Part shown: in pieces, positions 37,301 through 48,342 of the stretch
How the letters are laid out: each line of letters begins with the position of its first letter
Position numbering within the stretch: position 1 is the stretch's first letter
Assembly: GCA_037013495.1 (NCBI GenBank)
Contig: JAZDXN010000029.1
Span: 4,414,501 to 4,478,500, forward strand
DNA: 64,000 nt
Source: Hippophae tibetana
Lineage: Eukaryota; Streptophyta; Magnoliopsida; Rosales; Elaeagnaceae
Reading direction: 5' to 3'
The notes under the pieces: generated by a model
Told to the model about the DNA's origin: nothing
The model's input: the letters and a program-made list of their open reading frames with translations, nothing else
The model's database searches: none
Translations under genes and position numbers: made by a program

Positions 37301-39666
37301 ATTAAAGTATATCAAACCGAAGGTCGCATCGATATCCATAATATTAGCTGACCTGGCAATAGAAATTCATTACTTGATCCTAAATTCCGTCATTTACATC
37401 ACTTATCGAGGGTTTAAAGTTTTTGTCACATATTTTACATTTTTGGTTTTATTCAACAGAGTTGTAATGAAGATGGATGAGGCGACCAAGTGTTTGTTTA
37501 AAAATAAACTAATGACTAAGAATATAATACAAATAATTTCATGATCCAATTAAAGAAATGAGAAGAAAAAAGAAGAGGCGTGCTACTGTTCAATGTTTTA
37601 AAAAACAATATTTGATAAATCAAAGTTTTACCTTTAAATGGGCATAACGTTTGACTTGTTTGTCAAAACGTCTATTATAATAAATCAAACCAAAGGTCGT
37701 ATCGATTTCCATAATCTTAGCTGGCCTGGCTATAGAAATTCATTACTTGATCCTAAATTCCATTATTTACATCACTTATCGAGGGTTTAAAGTTTTTGTC
37801 ACATATTTTACATTTTTGGTTTTATTCAACAGAGTTGTAATGAAGATGGATGAGCCGACCAAGTGTATGTTTAAAAATAAACTAATGACTAAGAATATAA
37901 TACAAATAATTTCATGATCCAACTAAAGAAATGAGAAGAAAAAAGAAGAGGCGTGCTACTGTTCTAAGTTTTAAAAAACAATATTTGATAAATTGAAGTT
38001 TTACGTTTAAACGGGCCTAACGTTTGACTCGTGTGTCAAAACGTCTATTATAATAAATCAAACCAAAGGTCGTATCGATTTCCATAATCTTAGATGGCCT
38101 GGCTATAGAAATTCATTACTTAATCCTAAATTCCATCATTTACATCACTTATCGAGGGATTAAAGTTTTTGTCACTATTTTACATTTTTGGTTTTATTCA
38201 CCAAAGTTGTAATGAAGATAGATGAGTCGACCAAGAGTATGTTTAAAAATATTCTAATGAATCTTAATATAATACAAATAATTTCATCATCCAACAAAAG
38301 AAATGAGAACAAAAAAAGAAAAGGAGTTCTACTTTTTGAAGTTTTCCAAAACATATTTGAGAAATCGGAGTTGTAGATTGAAACGGTCATAACTTTTGAC
38401 TCGGGTGTCAAAACGTCTATTATAATAAATCAAACCAAAGGTCGCATCGATATCTATAATCTTAGCTGACCTGGCTATAGAAATTCATTACTTGATCCTA
38501 AATTCCGTCATTTACATCACTTATCGAGGGTTTAAAGTTTTTGTCACATATTTTACAATTTTGGTTATATTCAACAGAGTTGTAATGAAGATGGATGAGC
38601 CGACCAAGTGTATGTTTAAAAATAAACTAATGACTAAGAATATAATACAAATAATTTCATGATCCAATTAAAGAAATGAGAAGAAAAAAGAAGAGGCGTG
38701 CTACTGGTCAAAGTTTAAAAAAAAATATTTGATAAATCGAAGTTTTACGTTTAAACGTGCATAACGTTTGACTCGTGTGTCAAAACGTCTATTATAATAA
38801 ATCAAACCAAAGGTTGTATCAATTTCCGTAATCTTAGTTGGCCTGGCTATAGAAATTCATTACTTGATCCTAAATTCCATCATTTACATCACTTTTCGAG
38901 GGTTTAAAGTTTTTGTCACATATTTTACATTTTTGGTTTTATTCCACAAAGTTGTAAGGAAGATAGATGAGTCGACCAAGAGTATGTTTAAAAATATTCT
39001 AATGAATCTTAATATAATACAAATAATTTCATCATCCAACAAAAGAAATGAGAACAAAAAAAGAAAATGAGTTCTACTTTTTGAAGTTTTCCAAAACATA
39101 GTTTAGAAATCGGAGTTGTAGATTGAAACGGTCATAACTTTTGACTCGTGTTTAAAAATGATTATTAAAGTATATCAAACCGAAGGTCGTATCGATATCC
39201 ATAATATTAGCTGACCTGGCAATATAAATTCATTACTTGATCCCAAATTCCATCATTTACATCACTTATCGAGAGTTTAAAGTTTTTGTCACATATTTTA
39301 CAATTTTAGTTTTATTCAATAGAGTTGTAATGAAGATGGATGAGCCGACCAAGTGTATGTTTAAAAATAAACTAATGACTAAGAATATGATACAAATAAT
39401 TTCATGATCCAATTAAAGAATTGAGAAGAAAAAAGAAGAGGCGTGCTACTGGTCAAAGTTTTAAAAAACAATATTTGATAAATCGAAGTTTTACATTTAA
39501 ATATGCATAACGTTTGACTCGTGTGTCAAAACGTCTATTATAATAAATCAAACCAAAGGTCGTATCGATTTCCGTAATCTTAACTGGCCTGGCTATAGAA
39601 ATTCATTACTTGATCCTAAATTCCATCATTTACATCACTTATCGAGGGTTTAAAGTTTTTGTCACA

Positions 39667-39850
39667 TATTTTACATTTTTGGTTTTATTCCACAAAGTTG
39701 TAATTAAGATAGATGAGTCGACCAAGAGTATGTTTAAAAATATTCTAATGAATTTTAATATAATACAAATAATTTCATGATCCAATTAAAGAAATGAGAA
39801 GAAAAAAGAACACGTGTGCTACTGTTGAAAGTTTTAAAAAACAATATTTG
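39667..39850 (+). repeat. Reciprocal chimera, B left part and A right part
   Basis: The left part is class B (AGAGTATGTTTAAAAATATTC, then TAATGAATTTTAATATAATAC). After TTTCATGATCCAA at about 39772-39785 it is class A (TTAAAGAAATGAGAAGAAAAAAG, then GTTTTAAAAAACAATATTTG). This is the mirror image of the A-to-B chimeras at 5.6, 6.7, 8.9, 15.6, 18.3 and 23.2 kb and uses the same switch segment. Confidence 0.8.
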
Positions 39851-40304
39851 ATAAATCAAAGTTTTACCTTTAAACAGGCATAACGTTTGACTCGTGTGTC
39901 AAAACGTCTATTATAATAAATCAAACCAAAGGTCGTATCGATATCCATAATCTTAGTTGACCTGGCTATAGAAATTCATTACTTGATCCTAAATTCCATC
40001 ATTTACAACACTTATCGAGGGTTTAAAGTTTTTGTCATATATTTTACAATTTTGGTTTTATTCAACACAGTTGTAATGAAGATGGATGAGCCGACCAAGT
40101 GTATGTTTAAAAATAAACTAATGACCAAGAATATAATACAAATAATTTCATGATCCAATTAAAGAATTAAGAAGAAAAAAGAAGAGGCGTGCTACTGTTC
40201 AAAGTTTTAAAAAACAGTATTTGATAAATCAAAGTTTTACCTTTAAACGGGCATAACGTTTGACTCGTGTGTCAAAACGTCTATTATAATAAATCAAACC
40301 AAAG

Positions 40305-43300
40305 GTCGTATCGATTTCCGTAATCTTAGCTGGCCTGGCTATAGAAATTCATTACTTGATCCTAAATTCCATCGTTTACATCACTTATCGAGGGTTTAAA
40401 GTTTTTGTCACATATTTTACATTTTTAGTTTTATTCAATAGAGTTGTAATGAAGATAGACGATTCGACCAAGAGTATGTTTAAAAATATTCTAATGAATC
40501 TTAATATAATACAAATAATTTCATGATCCAACAAAACAAATGAGAACAAAAAAAGAAAAGGAGTGCTACTTTTTCAAGTTTTCCAAAACATTTTTGAGAA
40601 ATCGGAGTTGTAGCTTGAAACGGTTATAATTTTTGACTCGTGTGTAAAAACGACTCTTAAAGTATATCAAACCGAAGGTCACATCGATATCTGTAATCTT
40701 AGCTGACCTGGCTATAGAAATTCATTACTTGATCCTAAATTCCATCATTTACATCACTTATCGAGGGTTTAAAGTTTTTGTCACATATTTTACAATTTTG
40801 GTTTTATTCAACACAGTTGTAATGAAGATGGATGAGCCGACCAAGTTTATATTTAAAAATAAACTAATGACCAAGAATATAATACAAATAATTTCATGAT
40901 CCAATTAAAGAATTCAGAAGAAAAAAGAAGAGGCGTGCTACTGTTCAAAGTTTTAAAAAACAGTATTTGATAAATCAAAGTTTTACCTTTAAACGGGCAT
41001 ATCGTTTGACTCATGTGTCAAAACGTCTATTATAATAAATCAAACCAAAGGTCGTATCGATTTCCATAAGCTTAGCTCGCCTAGCTATAGAAATTCATTA
41101 CTTGATCCTAAATTCCATCATTTACATCACTTATCGAGGGTTTAAAGTTTTTGTCACATATTTTACAATTTTGGTTTTATTCAACAGAGTTGTAATGAAG
41201 ATGGATGAGCCGACCAAGTGTATGTTTAAAAATAAACTAATGACTAAGAATATAATACAAATAATTTCATGATCCAATTGAAGAATTGAGAAGAAAAAAG
41301 AAGAGGCGTGCTTCTGTTCAAAGTTTTAAAAAACAATATTTGATAAATCGAAGTTTTACGTTTAAACGTGCATAACGTTTGACTCGTGTGTCAAAACGTC
41401 TATTATAATAAATCAAACGAAAGGTCGTATCGATTTCCGTAATCTTAGCTGGCCTGGCTATAGAAATTCATTACTTGATCCTAAATTCCATCATTTACAT
41501 CACTTATCGAGGGTTTAAAGTTTTTGTCACATATTTTACATTTTTAGTTTTATTCAATAGAGTTGTAATGAAGATAGACGATTCGACCAAGAGTATCTTT
41601 AAAAATATTCTAATGAATCTTAATATAATACAAATAATTTCATGATCCAACAAAAGAAATGAGAACAAAAAAAGAAAAGGAGTGCTACTTTTTCAAGTTT
41701 TCCAAAACATTTTTGAGAAATCGAAGTTGTAGCTTGAAACGGTTATAACTTTTGACTCGTGTGTAAAAACGACTCTTAAAGTATATCAAACCGAAGGTCA
41801 CATCAATATCTGTAATCTTAGCTGACCTGGCTATAGAAATTCATTACTTGATCCTAAATTCCATCATTTACATCACTTATCGAGGGTTTAAAGTTTTTGT
41901 CACATATTTTACAATTTTGGTTTTATTCAACACAGTTGTAATGAAGATGGATGAGCCGACCAAGTTTATGTTTAAAAATAAACTAATGACCAAGAATATA
42001 ATACAAATAATTTCATGATCCAATTAAAGAATTCAGAAGAAAAAAGAAGAGGCGTGCTACTATTCAAAGTTTTAAAAAACAGTATTTGATAAATCAAAGT
42101 TTTACCTTTAAACGGGCATATCGTTTGACTCATGTGTCAAAACGTCTATTATAATAAATCAAACCAAAGGTCGTATCGATTTCCATAAGCTTAGCTCGCC
42201 TAGCTATAGAAATTCATTACTTGATCCTAAATTCCATCATTTACATCACTTATCGAGGGTTTAAAGTTTTTGTCACATATTTTACAATTTTGGTTTTATT
42301 CAACACAGTTGTAATGAAGATGGATGAGCCGACCAAGTGTATGTTTAAAAATAAACTAATGACTAAGAATATAATACAAATAATTTCATGATCCAATTGA
42401 AGAATTGAGAAGAAAAAAGAAGGGGCGTGCTACTGTTCAAAGTTTTAAAAAACAGTATTTGATAAATCAAAGTTTTACCTTTAAACGGGCATATCGTTTG
42501 ACTCATGTGTCAAAACGTCTATTATAATAAATCAAACCAAAGGTCGTATCGATTTCCATAAGCTTAGCTCGCCTAGCTATAGAAATTCATTACTTGATCC
42601 TAAATTCCATCATTTACATCACTTATCGAGGGTTTAAAGTTTTTGTCACATATTTTACATTTTTGGTTTTATTCCACAAAGTTGTAATGAAGATAGATGA
42701 TTCGACCAAGAGTATCTTTAAAAATATTCTAATGAATCTTAATATAATACAAATAATTTCATGATCCAACAAAAGAAATGAGAACAAAAAAAGAAAAGGA
42801 GTGCTACTTTTTCAAGTTTTCCAAAACATTTTTGAGAAATCGAAGTTGTAGCTTGAAACGGTTATAACTTTTGACTCGTGTGTAAAAACGACTCTTAAAG
42901 TATATCAAACCGAAGGTCACATCGATATCTGTAATCTTAGCTGACCTGGCTATAGAAATTCATTACTTGATCCTAAATTCCATCATTTACATCACTTATC
43001 GAGGGTTTAAAGTTTTTGTCACATATTTTACAATTTTGGTTTTATTCAACACAGTTGTAATGAAGATGGATGAGCCGACCAAGTTTATGTTTAAAAATAA
43101 ACTAATGACCAAGAATATAATACAAATAATTTCATGATCCAATTAAAGAATTCAGAAGAAAAAAGAAGAGGCGTGCTACTGTTCAAAGTTTTAAAAAACA
43201 GTATTTGATAAATCAAAGTTTTACCTTTAAACGGGCATATCGTTTGACTCATGTGTCAAAACGTCTATTATAATAAATCAAACCAAAGGTCGTATCGATT

Positions 43301-44412
43301 TCCATAAGCTTAGCTCGCCTAGCTATAGAAATTCATTACTTGATCCTAAATTCCATCATTTACATCACTTATCGAGGGTTTAAAGTTTTTGTCACATATT
43401 TTACAATTTTGGTTTTATTCAACACAGTTGTAATGAAGATGGATGAGCCGACCAAGTGTATGTTTAAAAATAAACTAATGACTAAGAATATAATACAAAT
43501 AATTTCATGATCCAATTGAAGAATTCAGAAGAAAAAAGAAGGGGCGTGCTACTGTTCAAAGTTTTAAAAAACAGTATTTGATAAATCAAAGTTTTACCTT
43601 TAAACGGGCATATCGTTTGACTCATGTGTCAAAACGTCTATTATAATAAATCAAACCAAAGGTCGTATCGATTTCCATAAGCTTAGCTCGCCTAGCTATA
43701 GAAATTCATTACTTGATCCTAAATTCCATCATTTACATCACTTATCGAGGGTTTAAAGTTTTTGTCACATATTTTACATTTTTGGTTTTATTCCACAAAG
43801 TTGTAATGAAGATAGATGATTCGACCAAGAGTATCTTTAAAAATATTCTAATGAATCTTAATATAATACAAATAATTTCATGATCCAACAAAAGAAATGA
43901 GAACAAAAAAAGAAAAGGAGTGCTACTTTTTCAAGTTTTCCAAAACATTTTTGAGAAATCGAAGTTGTAGCTTGAAACGGTTATAACTTTTGAATCGTGT
44001 GTAAAAACGACTCTTAAAGTATATCAAACCGAAGGTCACATCGATATCTGTAATCTTAGCTGACCTGGCTATAGAAATTCATTACTTGATCCTAAATTCC
44101 ATCATTTACATCACTTATCGAGGGTTTAAAGTTTTTGTCACATATTTTACAATTTTGGTTTTATTCAACACAGTTGTAATGAAGATGGATGAGCCGACCA
44201 AGTGTATGTTTAAAAATAAACTAATGACCAAGAATATAATACAAATAATTTCATGATCCAATTAAAGAATTAAGAAGAAAAAAGAAGAGGCGTGCTACTG
44301 TTCAAAGTTTTAAAAAACAGTATTTGATAAATCAAAGTTTTACCTTTAAACGGGCATAACGTTTGACTCGTGTGTCAAAACGTCTATTATAATAAATCAA
44401 ACCAAAGGTCGT
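40305..44412 (+). repeat. Trimeric B-A-A array left of the LTR (region V, left part)
   Basis: B-class TTCTAATGAATC segments at 40489, 41608, 42727 and 43846 are exactly 1119 bp apart. The monomers differ from region III: B copies have AGACGATTCGACC or AGATGATTCGACC and GAAACGGTTATAA; one A type has ATCTGTAATCTTAGC, AACACAGTTG and AATGACCAAG; the other A type has CATAAGCTTAGCTCGCC with a HindIII site. The last five bases (GTCGT, 44408-44412) are the left target duplication of the LTR. The segment up to that point matches the part ending at 50207 and the part ending near 55801. Confidence 0.92.
44408..44412 (+). repeat. Left target site duplication GTCGT
   Basis: GTCGT precedes the LTR and is repeated straight after it. 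The undisturbed satellite reads AAAGGTCGTATCGATTTCC, so exactly five bases are duplicated, the size expected for LTR-retrotransposon integrase. Confidence 0.93.
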
Positions 44413-44477
44413 TGATGAACGAAAACCGGCATCGCCGATTCCCGCAAATACTTTGGTTTTAATATTTATAAAACTCT

Positions 44478-44488
44478 CGCAAGTGCAC
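44478..44488 (-). other. GTGCACTTGCG near the 3' end of the LTR
   Basis: Read on the minus strand, GTGCACTTGCG lies 65 bp from the LTR end. From memory, a CACTTGC motif shortly before the 3' end is common in LTRs of plant Tat, Athila and Ogre type elements. It supports both the family and the minus orientation, but it is a recollection and not a search result. Confidence 0.4.
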
Positions 44489-44895
44489 GAATCATTTCGT
44501 AGAAAATGATAAGTATACTCCCAAGGTCGATCTAAGGAAGGAATGTATGTGGTTTTTAACTTATTATTCAATCTTTTAAAAACGAAATTAAATCCTAAAC
44601 ATCCTGTCACGATAGTTTGGTTTTTGTGTTCCTAATCTAATAACATAAAATAAAACATATATACAGATTAATTAAATATAATCTAAAATCATAAAAATAA
44701 ACATAGATACAAATTCAATAAATAATTATCTAGAAATAAACATATATACGGATTCAATAAATGTTCATGCAAATCATTTATATTAGCGGAGTATTTATGG
44801 ATATAATAACTAAATTAATTATGCTTGCTCATATTAACTAGGTTATTAAAGATATAAATTGATATTTTATTGATTCTCTCTTTTTTATATAAATA

Positions 44896-45041
44896 CCACC
44901 TTTGGTGGGGTTAGATATTCTTTGTTAACTAAACAAATCAATTAACACCTATGGGTGGGGTTGATAACTAATATGCTTAATTAAATTAATTCCTTTTTCT
45001 AAGAGATTGAAAATGAACCATTTAAATGCCACCTTTGGTGG
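44896..45041 (+). repeat. Three small hairpin motifs in the LTR
   Basis: CCACCTTTGGTGG occurs at 44896-44908 and 45029-45041, each followed by GGTTAGA. Between them CACCTATGGGTG at 44946-44957 is followed by GGGGTTGATA. Each is a small inverted repeat (CCACC with GGTGG, CACC with GGTG) in an otherwise AT-rich part of the LTR. In the minus orientation they lie in the transcribed part, so they could fold in RNA. Function unknown. Confidence 0.6.
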
Positions 45042-45654
45042 GGTTAGACAGTTTAAACATTATTCAAGGTGTCCAAATTAAACTTAAGAATTTAATTATC
45101 CGAGTACTAACTTTCAAGTTTTAAAACCACTATTGAAAACATGTTGTCAATACATTTTCACATAATAATTCTTATAAAAACTTTTGAAATAGAGTTTCAC
45201 TCTAACTACCGGGCGATTGTACCAACAAATAAAAGAGCACTACTCTAAATTAGACCGGATAACTAAACCTTAAAATCTAATTTTCGGGTTTAAGTTTGTA
45301 ATGAAAAATAATATATTTCTCTCTTACATTCTTAATATAAAATCTTGAATAAAAACAAAATCAATTCATTTTAAAGATTTTTACCTATTTAATATTTCGC
45401 AAGCATAACAACGTCGTTATTACATCATTTTTACTAAACAGCTAGCATAGTTAAATTTAACCACAGACAAGTTGAATATAACATGTAAGAATAAAGCATA
45501 AAAATAACTGTAAAGAAAATAAAATCCTTACAGAACTTCGACGCTATTCCCGTTGCTAGAAAACCTCCGAGCGGAATTTGCACTTCCATATATTGAATCA
45601 AAAATCTAAATTATTACAAAAACATTACAAGTTCCTCTCAAAAAGAGAAGAACT

Positions 45655-45780
45655 CTAAACCTAAGAGAATTGAACTAAAAACTAAGAGAAAAACTAAGAA
45701 AAGCTTAGAAACTTAGAAAGAAACTAAGAGAAACTAAAAACTAAGAAATGAGAGAAAGAAAGAAGAGAGAAGTGAGTTTT
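45655..45780 (-). promoter_or_regulatory. CT-rich leader downstream of the LTR TATA box
   Basis: On the minus strand this stretch is pyrimidine-rich, with repeated CTTAGTTT and TTTCTCTTAG units and TCTCTCTTCTTTCTTTCTCTC. It begins about 30 bases after the TATA box and so would form the start of the transcript. Pyrimidine-rich leaders are common in plant promoters. On the plus strand it reads as AACTAAGAGAAACT repeats. Confidence 0.45.
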
Positions 45781-45812
45781 GAAGGTGTGATTTGAAGTGA
45801 ATGGAAGGGGGG

Positions 45813-45820
45813 TATTTATA
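45813..45820 (-). promoter_or_regulatory. LTR TATA box
   Basis: TATAAATA on the minus strand, in the context CACCTATAAATACCCCCC. It is a good plant TATA box. Upstream of it, at 91-130 bases, lie the TGACGTCA pair and the G-box; downstream lies the CT-rich leader. Transcription would start near 45780-45790. Confidence 0.6.
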
Positions 45821-45910
45821 GGTGAGGATGGAGAGAAAAAATGAGTAAAAAAATGTTAAAAAAATATTAAAAAATGTAAAAACGCGTATTGGACTTGCTG
45901 ATGTCATCAA

Positions 45911-45929
45911 TGACGTCAGCATGACGTCA
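45911..45929 (-). promoter_or_regulatory. Paired TGACGTCA (bZIP, as-1-like) sites
   Basis: Two perfect palindromes TGACGTCA at 45911-45918 and 45922-45929, their starts 11 bp apart, about one helical turn. TGACG pairs with this kind of spacing are the known target of plant TGA-type bZIP factors (as-1 elements), which answer to salicylate, auxin and oxidative stress. The distance of about 90-110 bp from the TATA box fits an activating element. Confidence 0.6.
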
Positions 45930-46180
45930 CAGGGGCGGCTGCACGTGAAAAATGGGGCGAAAACGCGTTGGGCGCGCGGATGGGCGGCTGCTGGGCGCTG
46001 CGCGCGCGCGCTGGGGCTGTCGCTGCGCGCAGCTCGGCGCGCGTGAACAGTGCCAGCGCGCTGCGCTGCGCGCAGCTTGGCATGCCAGCGCGCGCGGGCG
46101 CGCGCGGAATGGGCGCTGGGGCGCGCGCGGCTGGGCGCTGGGGCGCTGGGCTGCGCGCACGGCTGGGCTGCGGCGCGCAA
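45930..46180. other. GC-rich, CpG-dense block inside the LTR
   Basis: About 250 bp dominated by GGGCGCTG, GCGCGC and CTGCGC words, unlike the AT-rich satellite and the rest of the LTR. It contains an alternating run CGCGCGCGCGC at 46001-46011, the repeated 14-mer CGCTGCGCGCAGCT at 46021-46034 and 46064-46077, and many TGCGCGCA palindromes. Long frames open on both strands here only because stop codons are rare in GC-rich DNA. In the minus orientation the block is the upper part of U3. It could form Z-DNA or be heavily methylated; neither is shown. Confidence 0.8.
45942..45947 (-). promoter_or_regulatory. G-box CACGTG
   Basis: CACGTG, the core target of plant bZIP and bHLH factors, lies 13 bp beyond the TGACGTCA pair in the context CTGCACGTGAAA. 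Alone a six-base palindrome is weak evidence; its position beside the bZIP pair makes it more credible. Confidence 0.45.
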
Positions 46181-46191
46181 TTTCCGTATTT

Positions 46192-46247
46192 TTGACATTT
46201 TTGACCTTTTCGACCCATTTCGTCCGATTTTTCCATGTTTGTTGACC
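46192..46247 (+). promoter_or_regulatory. TTGAC (W-box-like) cluster in the LTR
   Basis: TTGACA at 46192-46197, TTGACC at 46201-46206 and TTGACC at 46242-46247. TTGAC followed by C or T is the binding core of WRKY factors, which act in defence responses. W-boxes act in either orientation. Three within 56 bp in the U3 part of the LTR is suggestive, but short motifs like this occur by chance. Confidence 0.35.
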
Positions 46248-46455
46248 TTTTCTCACTTATTTGTTGATATATTTGTGATGTATTGCTTCAAATATTCCTC
46301 TTTGAGTCTTTACATTGCGTTTTTAAGCCAAAATACCTGAAAAACAATAAAAATACCCGTGATTCCGAAAAAGACAAATTTATATAAATATATGATAAAA
46401 CATATAAATATATGTATTTTTAATCAATTAAGGTACATAAAATCATGGTTATTTT

Positions 46456-46472
46456 AGTGCTTTTTGAGCACT
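46456..46472. other. Terminal hairpin at the LTR end
   Basis: AGTGCT, spacer TTTTG, then AGCACT: a six-base inverted repeat ending five bases inside the LTR border TCATCA. The other border has a smaller inverted repeat, CGGC ATC GCCG, at 44427-44437. They might matter for integrase recognition or may be chance. Confidence 0.45.
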
Positions 46473-46477
46473 CATCA

Positions 46478-46482
46478 GTCGT
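46478..46482 (+). repeat. Right target site duplication GTCGT
   Basis: GTCGT straight after TCATCA, then the satellite continues as ATCGATTTCCATAAGC. Together with the copy at 44408-44412 it defines the insertion borders to the base. Confidence 0.93.
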
Positions 46483-48342
46483 ATCGATTTCCATAAGCTT
46501 AGCTAGCCTAGCTATAGAAATTCATTACTTGATCCTAAATTCCATCATTTACATCACTTATCGAGGGTTTAAAGTTTTTGTCACATATTTTACAATTTTG
46601 GTTTTATTCAACAGAGTTGTAATGAAGATGGATGAGCCGACCAAGTGTATGTTTAAAAATAAACTAATGACTAAGAATATAATACAAATAATTTCATGAT
46701 CCAATTGAAGAATTGAGAAGAAAAAAGAAGAGGCGTGCTACTGTTCAAAGTTTTAAAAAACAGTATTTGATAAATCAAAGTTTTACGTTTAAACGGGCAT
46801 ATCGTTAGACTCATGTGTCAAAACGTCTATTATAATAAATCAAACCAAAGGTCGTATCGATTTCCGTAATCTTAGCTGGCCTGGCTATAGAAATTCATTA
46901 CTTGATCCTAAATTCCATCATTTACATCACTTATCGAGGGTTTAAAATTTTTGTCACATATTTTACAATTTTGGTTTTATTCAACAGAGTTGTAATGAAG
47001 ATGGATGAGCCGACCAAGTGTATGTTTAAAAATAAACTAATGACTAAGAATATAATACAAATAATTTCATGATCCAATTAAAGAATTGAGAAGAAAAAAG
47101 AAGAGGCGTGCTACTATTCAAAGTTTTAAAAAACAATATTTGATAAATCGAAGTTTTACGTTTAAACGTGCATAACGTTTGACTCGTGTGTCAAAACGTC
47201 TATTATAATAAATCAAACCAAAGGTCGTATCGATTTCCGTAATCTTAGCTGGCCTGGCTATAGAAATTCATTACTTGATCCTAAATTCCATCATTTACAT
47301 CACTTATCGAGGGTTTAAAGTTTTTGTCACATATTTTACATTTTTAGTTTTATTCAATAGAGTTGTAATGAAGATAGACGATTCGACCAAGAGTATGTTT
47401 AAAAATATTCTAATGAATCTTAATATAATACAAATAATTTCATGATCCAACAAAACAAATGAGAACAAAAAAAGAAAAGGAGTGCTACTTTTTCAAGTTT
47501 TCCAAAACATTTTTGAGAAATCGGAGTTGTAGCTTGAAACGGTTATAATTTTTGACTCGTGTGTAAAAACGACTCTTAAAGTATATCAAACCGAAGGTCA
47601 CATCGATATCTGTAATCTTAGCTGACCTGGCTATAGAAATTCATTACTTGATCCTAAATTCCATCATTTACATCACTTATCGAGGGTTTAAAGTTTTTGT
47701 CACATATTTTACAATTTTGGTTTTATTCAACACAGTTGTAATGAAGATGGATGAGCCGACCAAGTTTATGTTTAAAAATAAACTAATGACCAAGAATATA
47801 ATACAAATAATTTCATGATCCAATTAAAGAATTCAGAAGAAAAAAGAAGAGGCGTGCTACTGTTCAAAGTTTTAAAAAACAGTATTTGATAAATCAAAGT
47901 TTTACCTTTAAACGGGCATATCGTTTGACTCATGTGTCAAAACGTCTATTATAATAAATCAAACCAAAGGTCGTATCGATTTCCATAAGCTTAGCTCGCC
48001 TAGCTATAGAAATTCATTACTTGATCCTAAATTCCATCATTTACATCACTTATCGAGGGTTTAAAGTTTTTGTCACATATTTTACAATTTTGGTTTTATT
48101 CAACAGAGTTGTAATGAAGATGGATGAGCCGACCAAGTGTATGTTTAAAAATAAACTAATGACTAAGAATATAATACAAATAATTTCATGATCCAATTGA
48201 AGAATTGAGAAGAAAAAAGAAGAGGCGTGCTACTGTTCAAAGTTTTAAAAAACAATATTTGATAAATCGAAGTTTTACGTTTAAACGTGCATAACGTTTG
48301 ACTCGTGTGTCAAAACGTCTATTATAATAAATCAAACCAAAG

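Larger units (their letters stand above)
35832..40304 (+). repeat. Satellite array, irregular transition zone (region IV)
   Basis: Head-to-tail monomers between the two trimer arrays. B-class segments lie near 36390, 38250, 39000 and 39750, spaced by five, two and two monomers. The zone includes a monomer with an A-to-B end switch near 37288 and the reciprocal B-to-A chimera near 39778. It shares the CCGTAATCTTAGTTGGCC and GTAAGGAAGATAG variants with 14.0-14.4 kb and 21.9-22.4 kb. Nothing but satellite is visible. Confidence 0.9.
44413..46477 (-). mobile_element. Solo LTR, 2065 bp, probably Ty3/gypsy (Tat/Ogre/Retand-like)
   Basis: A non-satellite insert begins TGATGA and ends TCATCA, so it has TG...CA ends inside a six-base inverted repeat, flanked by the 5-bp duplication GTCGT. 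It has no gag or pol frame, no primer-binding site or polypurine tract inside, and no internal long repeat, so it is read as a single LTR left by recombination between the two LTRs of a full element. Orientation is inferred as minus. On that strand a TATA box, an upstream pair of TGACGTCA sites and a G-box lie in the order expected of U3, and GTGCACTTGCG lies near the 3' end, as I recall for Tat/Athila-type plant LTRs. A TATATAAATA at 44887 on the plus strand keeps the other orientation possible. The uninterrupted equivalent of its target is at about 50205. Confidence 0.85.

Noticed and set aside
44332..44610. Minus-strand frame of 92 codons across the left LTR junction
   Set aside because: It joins LTR end sequence to satellite across the insertion border, so it is an accidental fusion with no family likeness.
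44886..44896. Plus-strand TATA-like TATATAAATA in the LTR as its promoter
   Set aside because: The sequence is a fair TATA box, but no clear upstream elements accompany it, while the minus-strand TATA has the bZIP pair and G-box at proper distances. It is kept as the reason the LTR strand is not certain.
45734..46340. Overlapping open frames of 75-154 codons on both strands in the GC-rich LTR block
   Set aside because: Frames are open in several phases on both strands at once because GC-rich sequence has few stops. The predicted peptides are low-complexity Ala/Arg, and one spans the TATA box.
44413..46477. A centromere-specific CRM-type chromovirus LTR
   Set aside because: At 2065 bp it is much longer than I recall for CRM LTRs, and the end motifs recall Tat/Ogre-type elements. 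Only a family search could exclude it fully.
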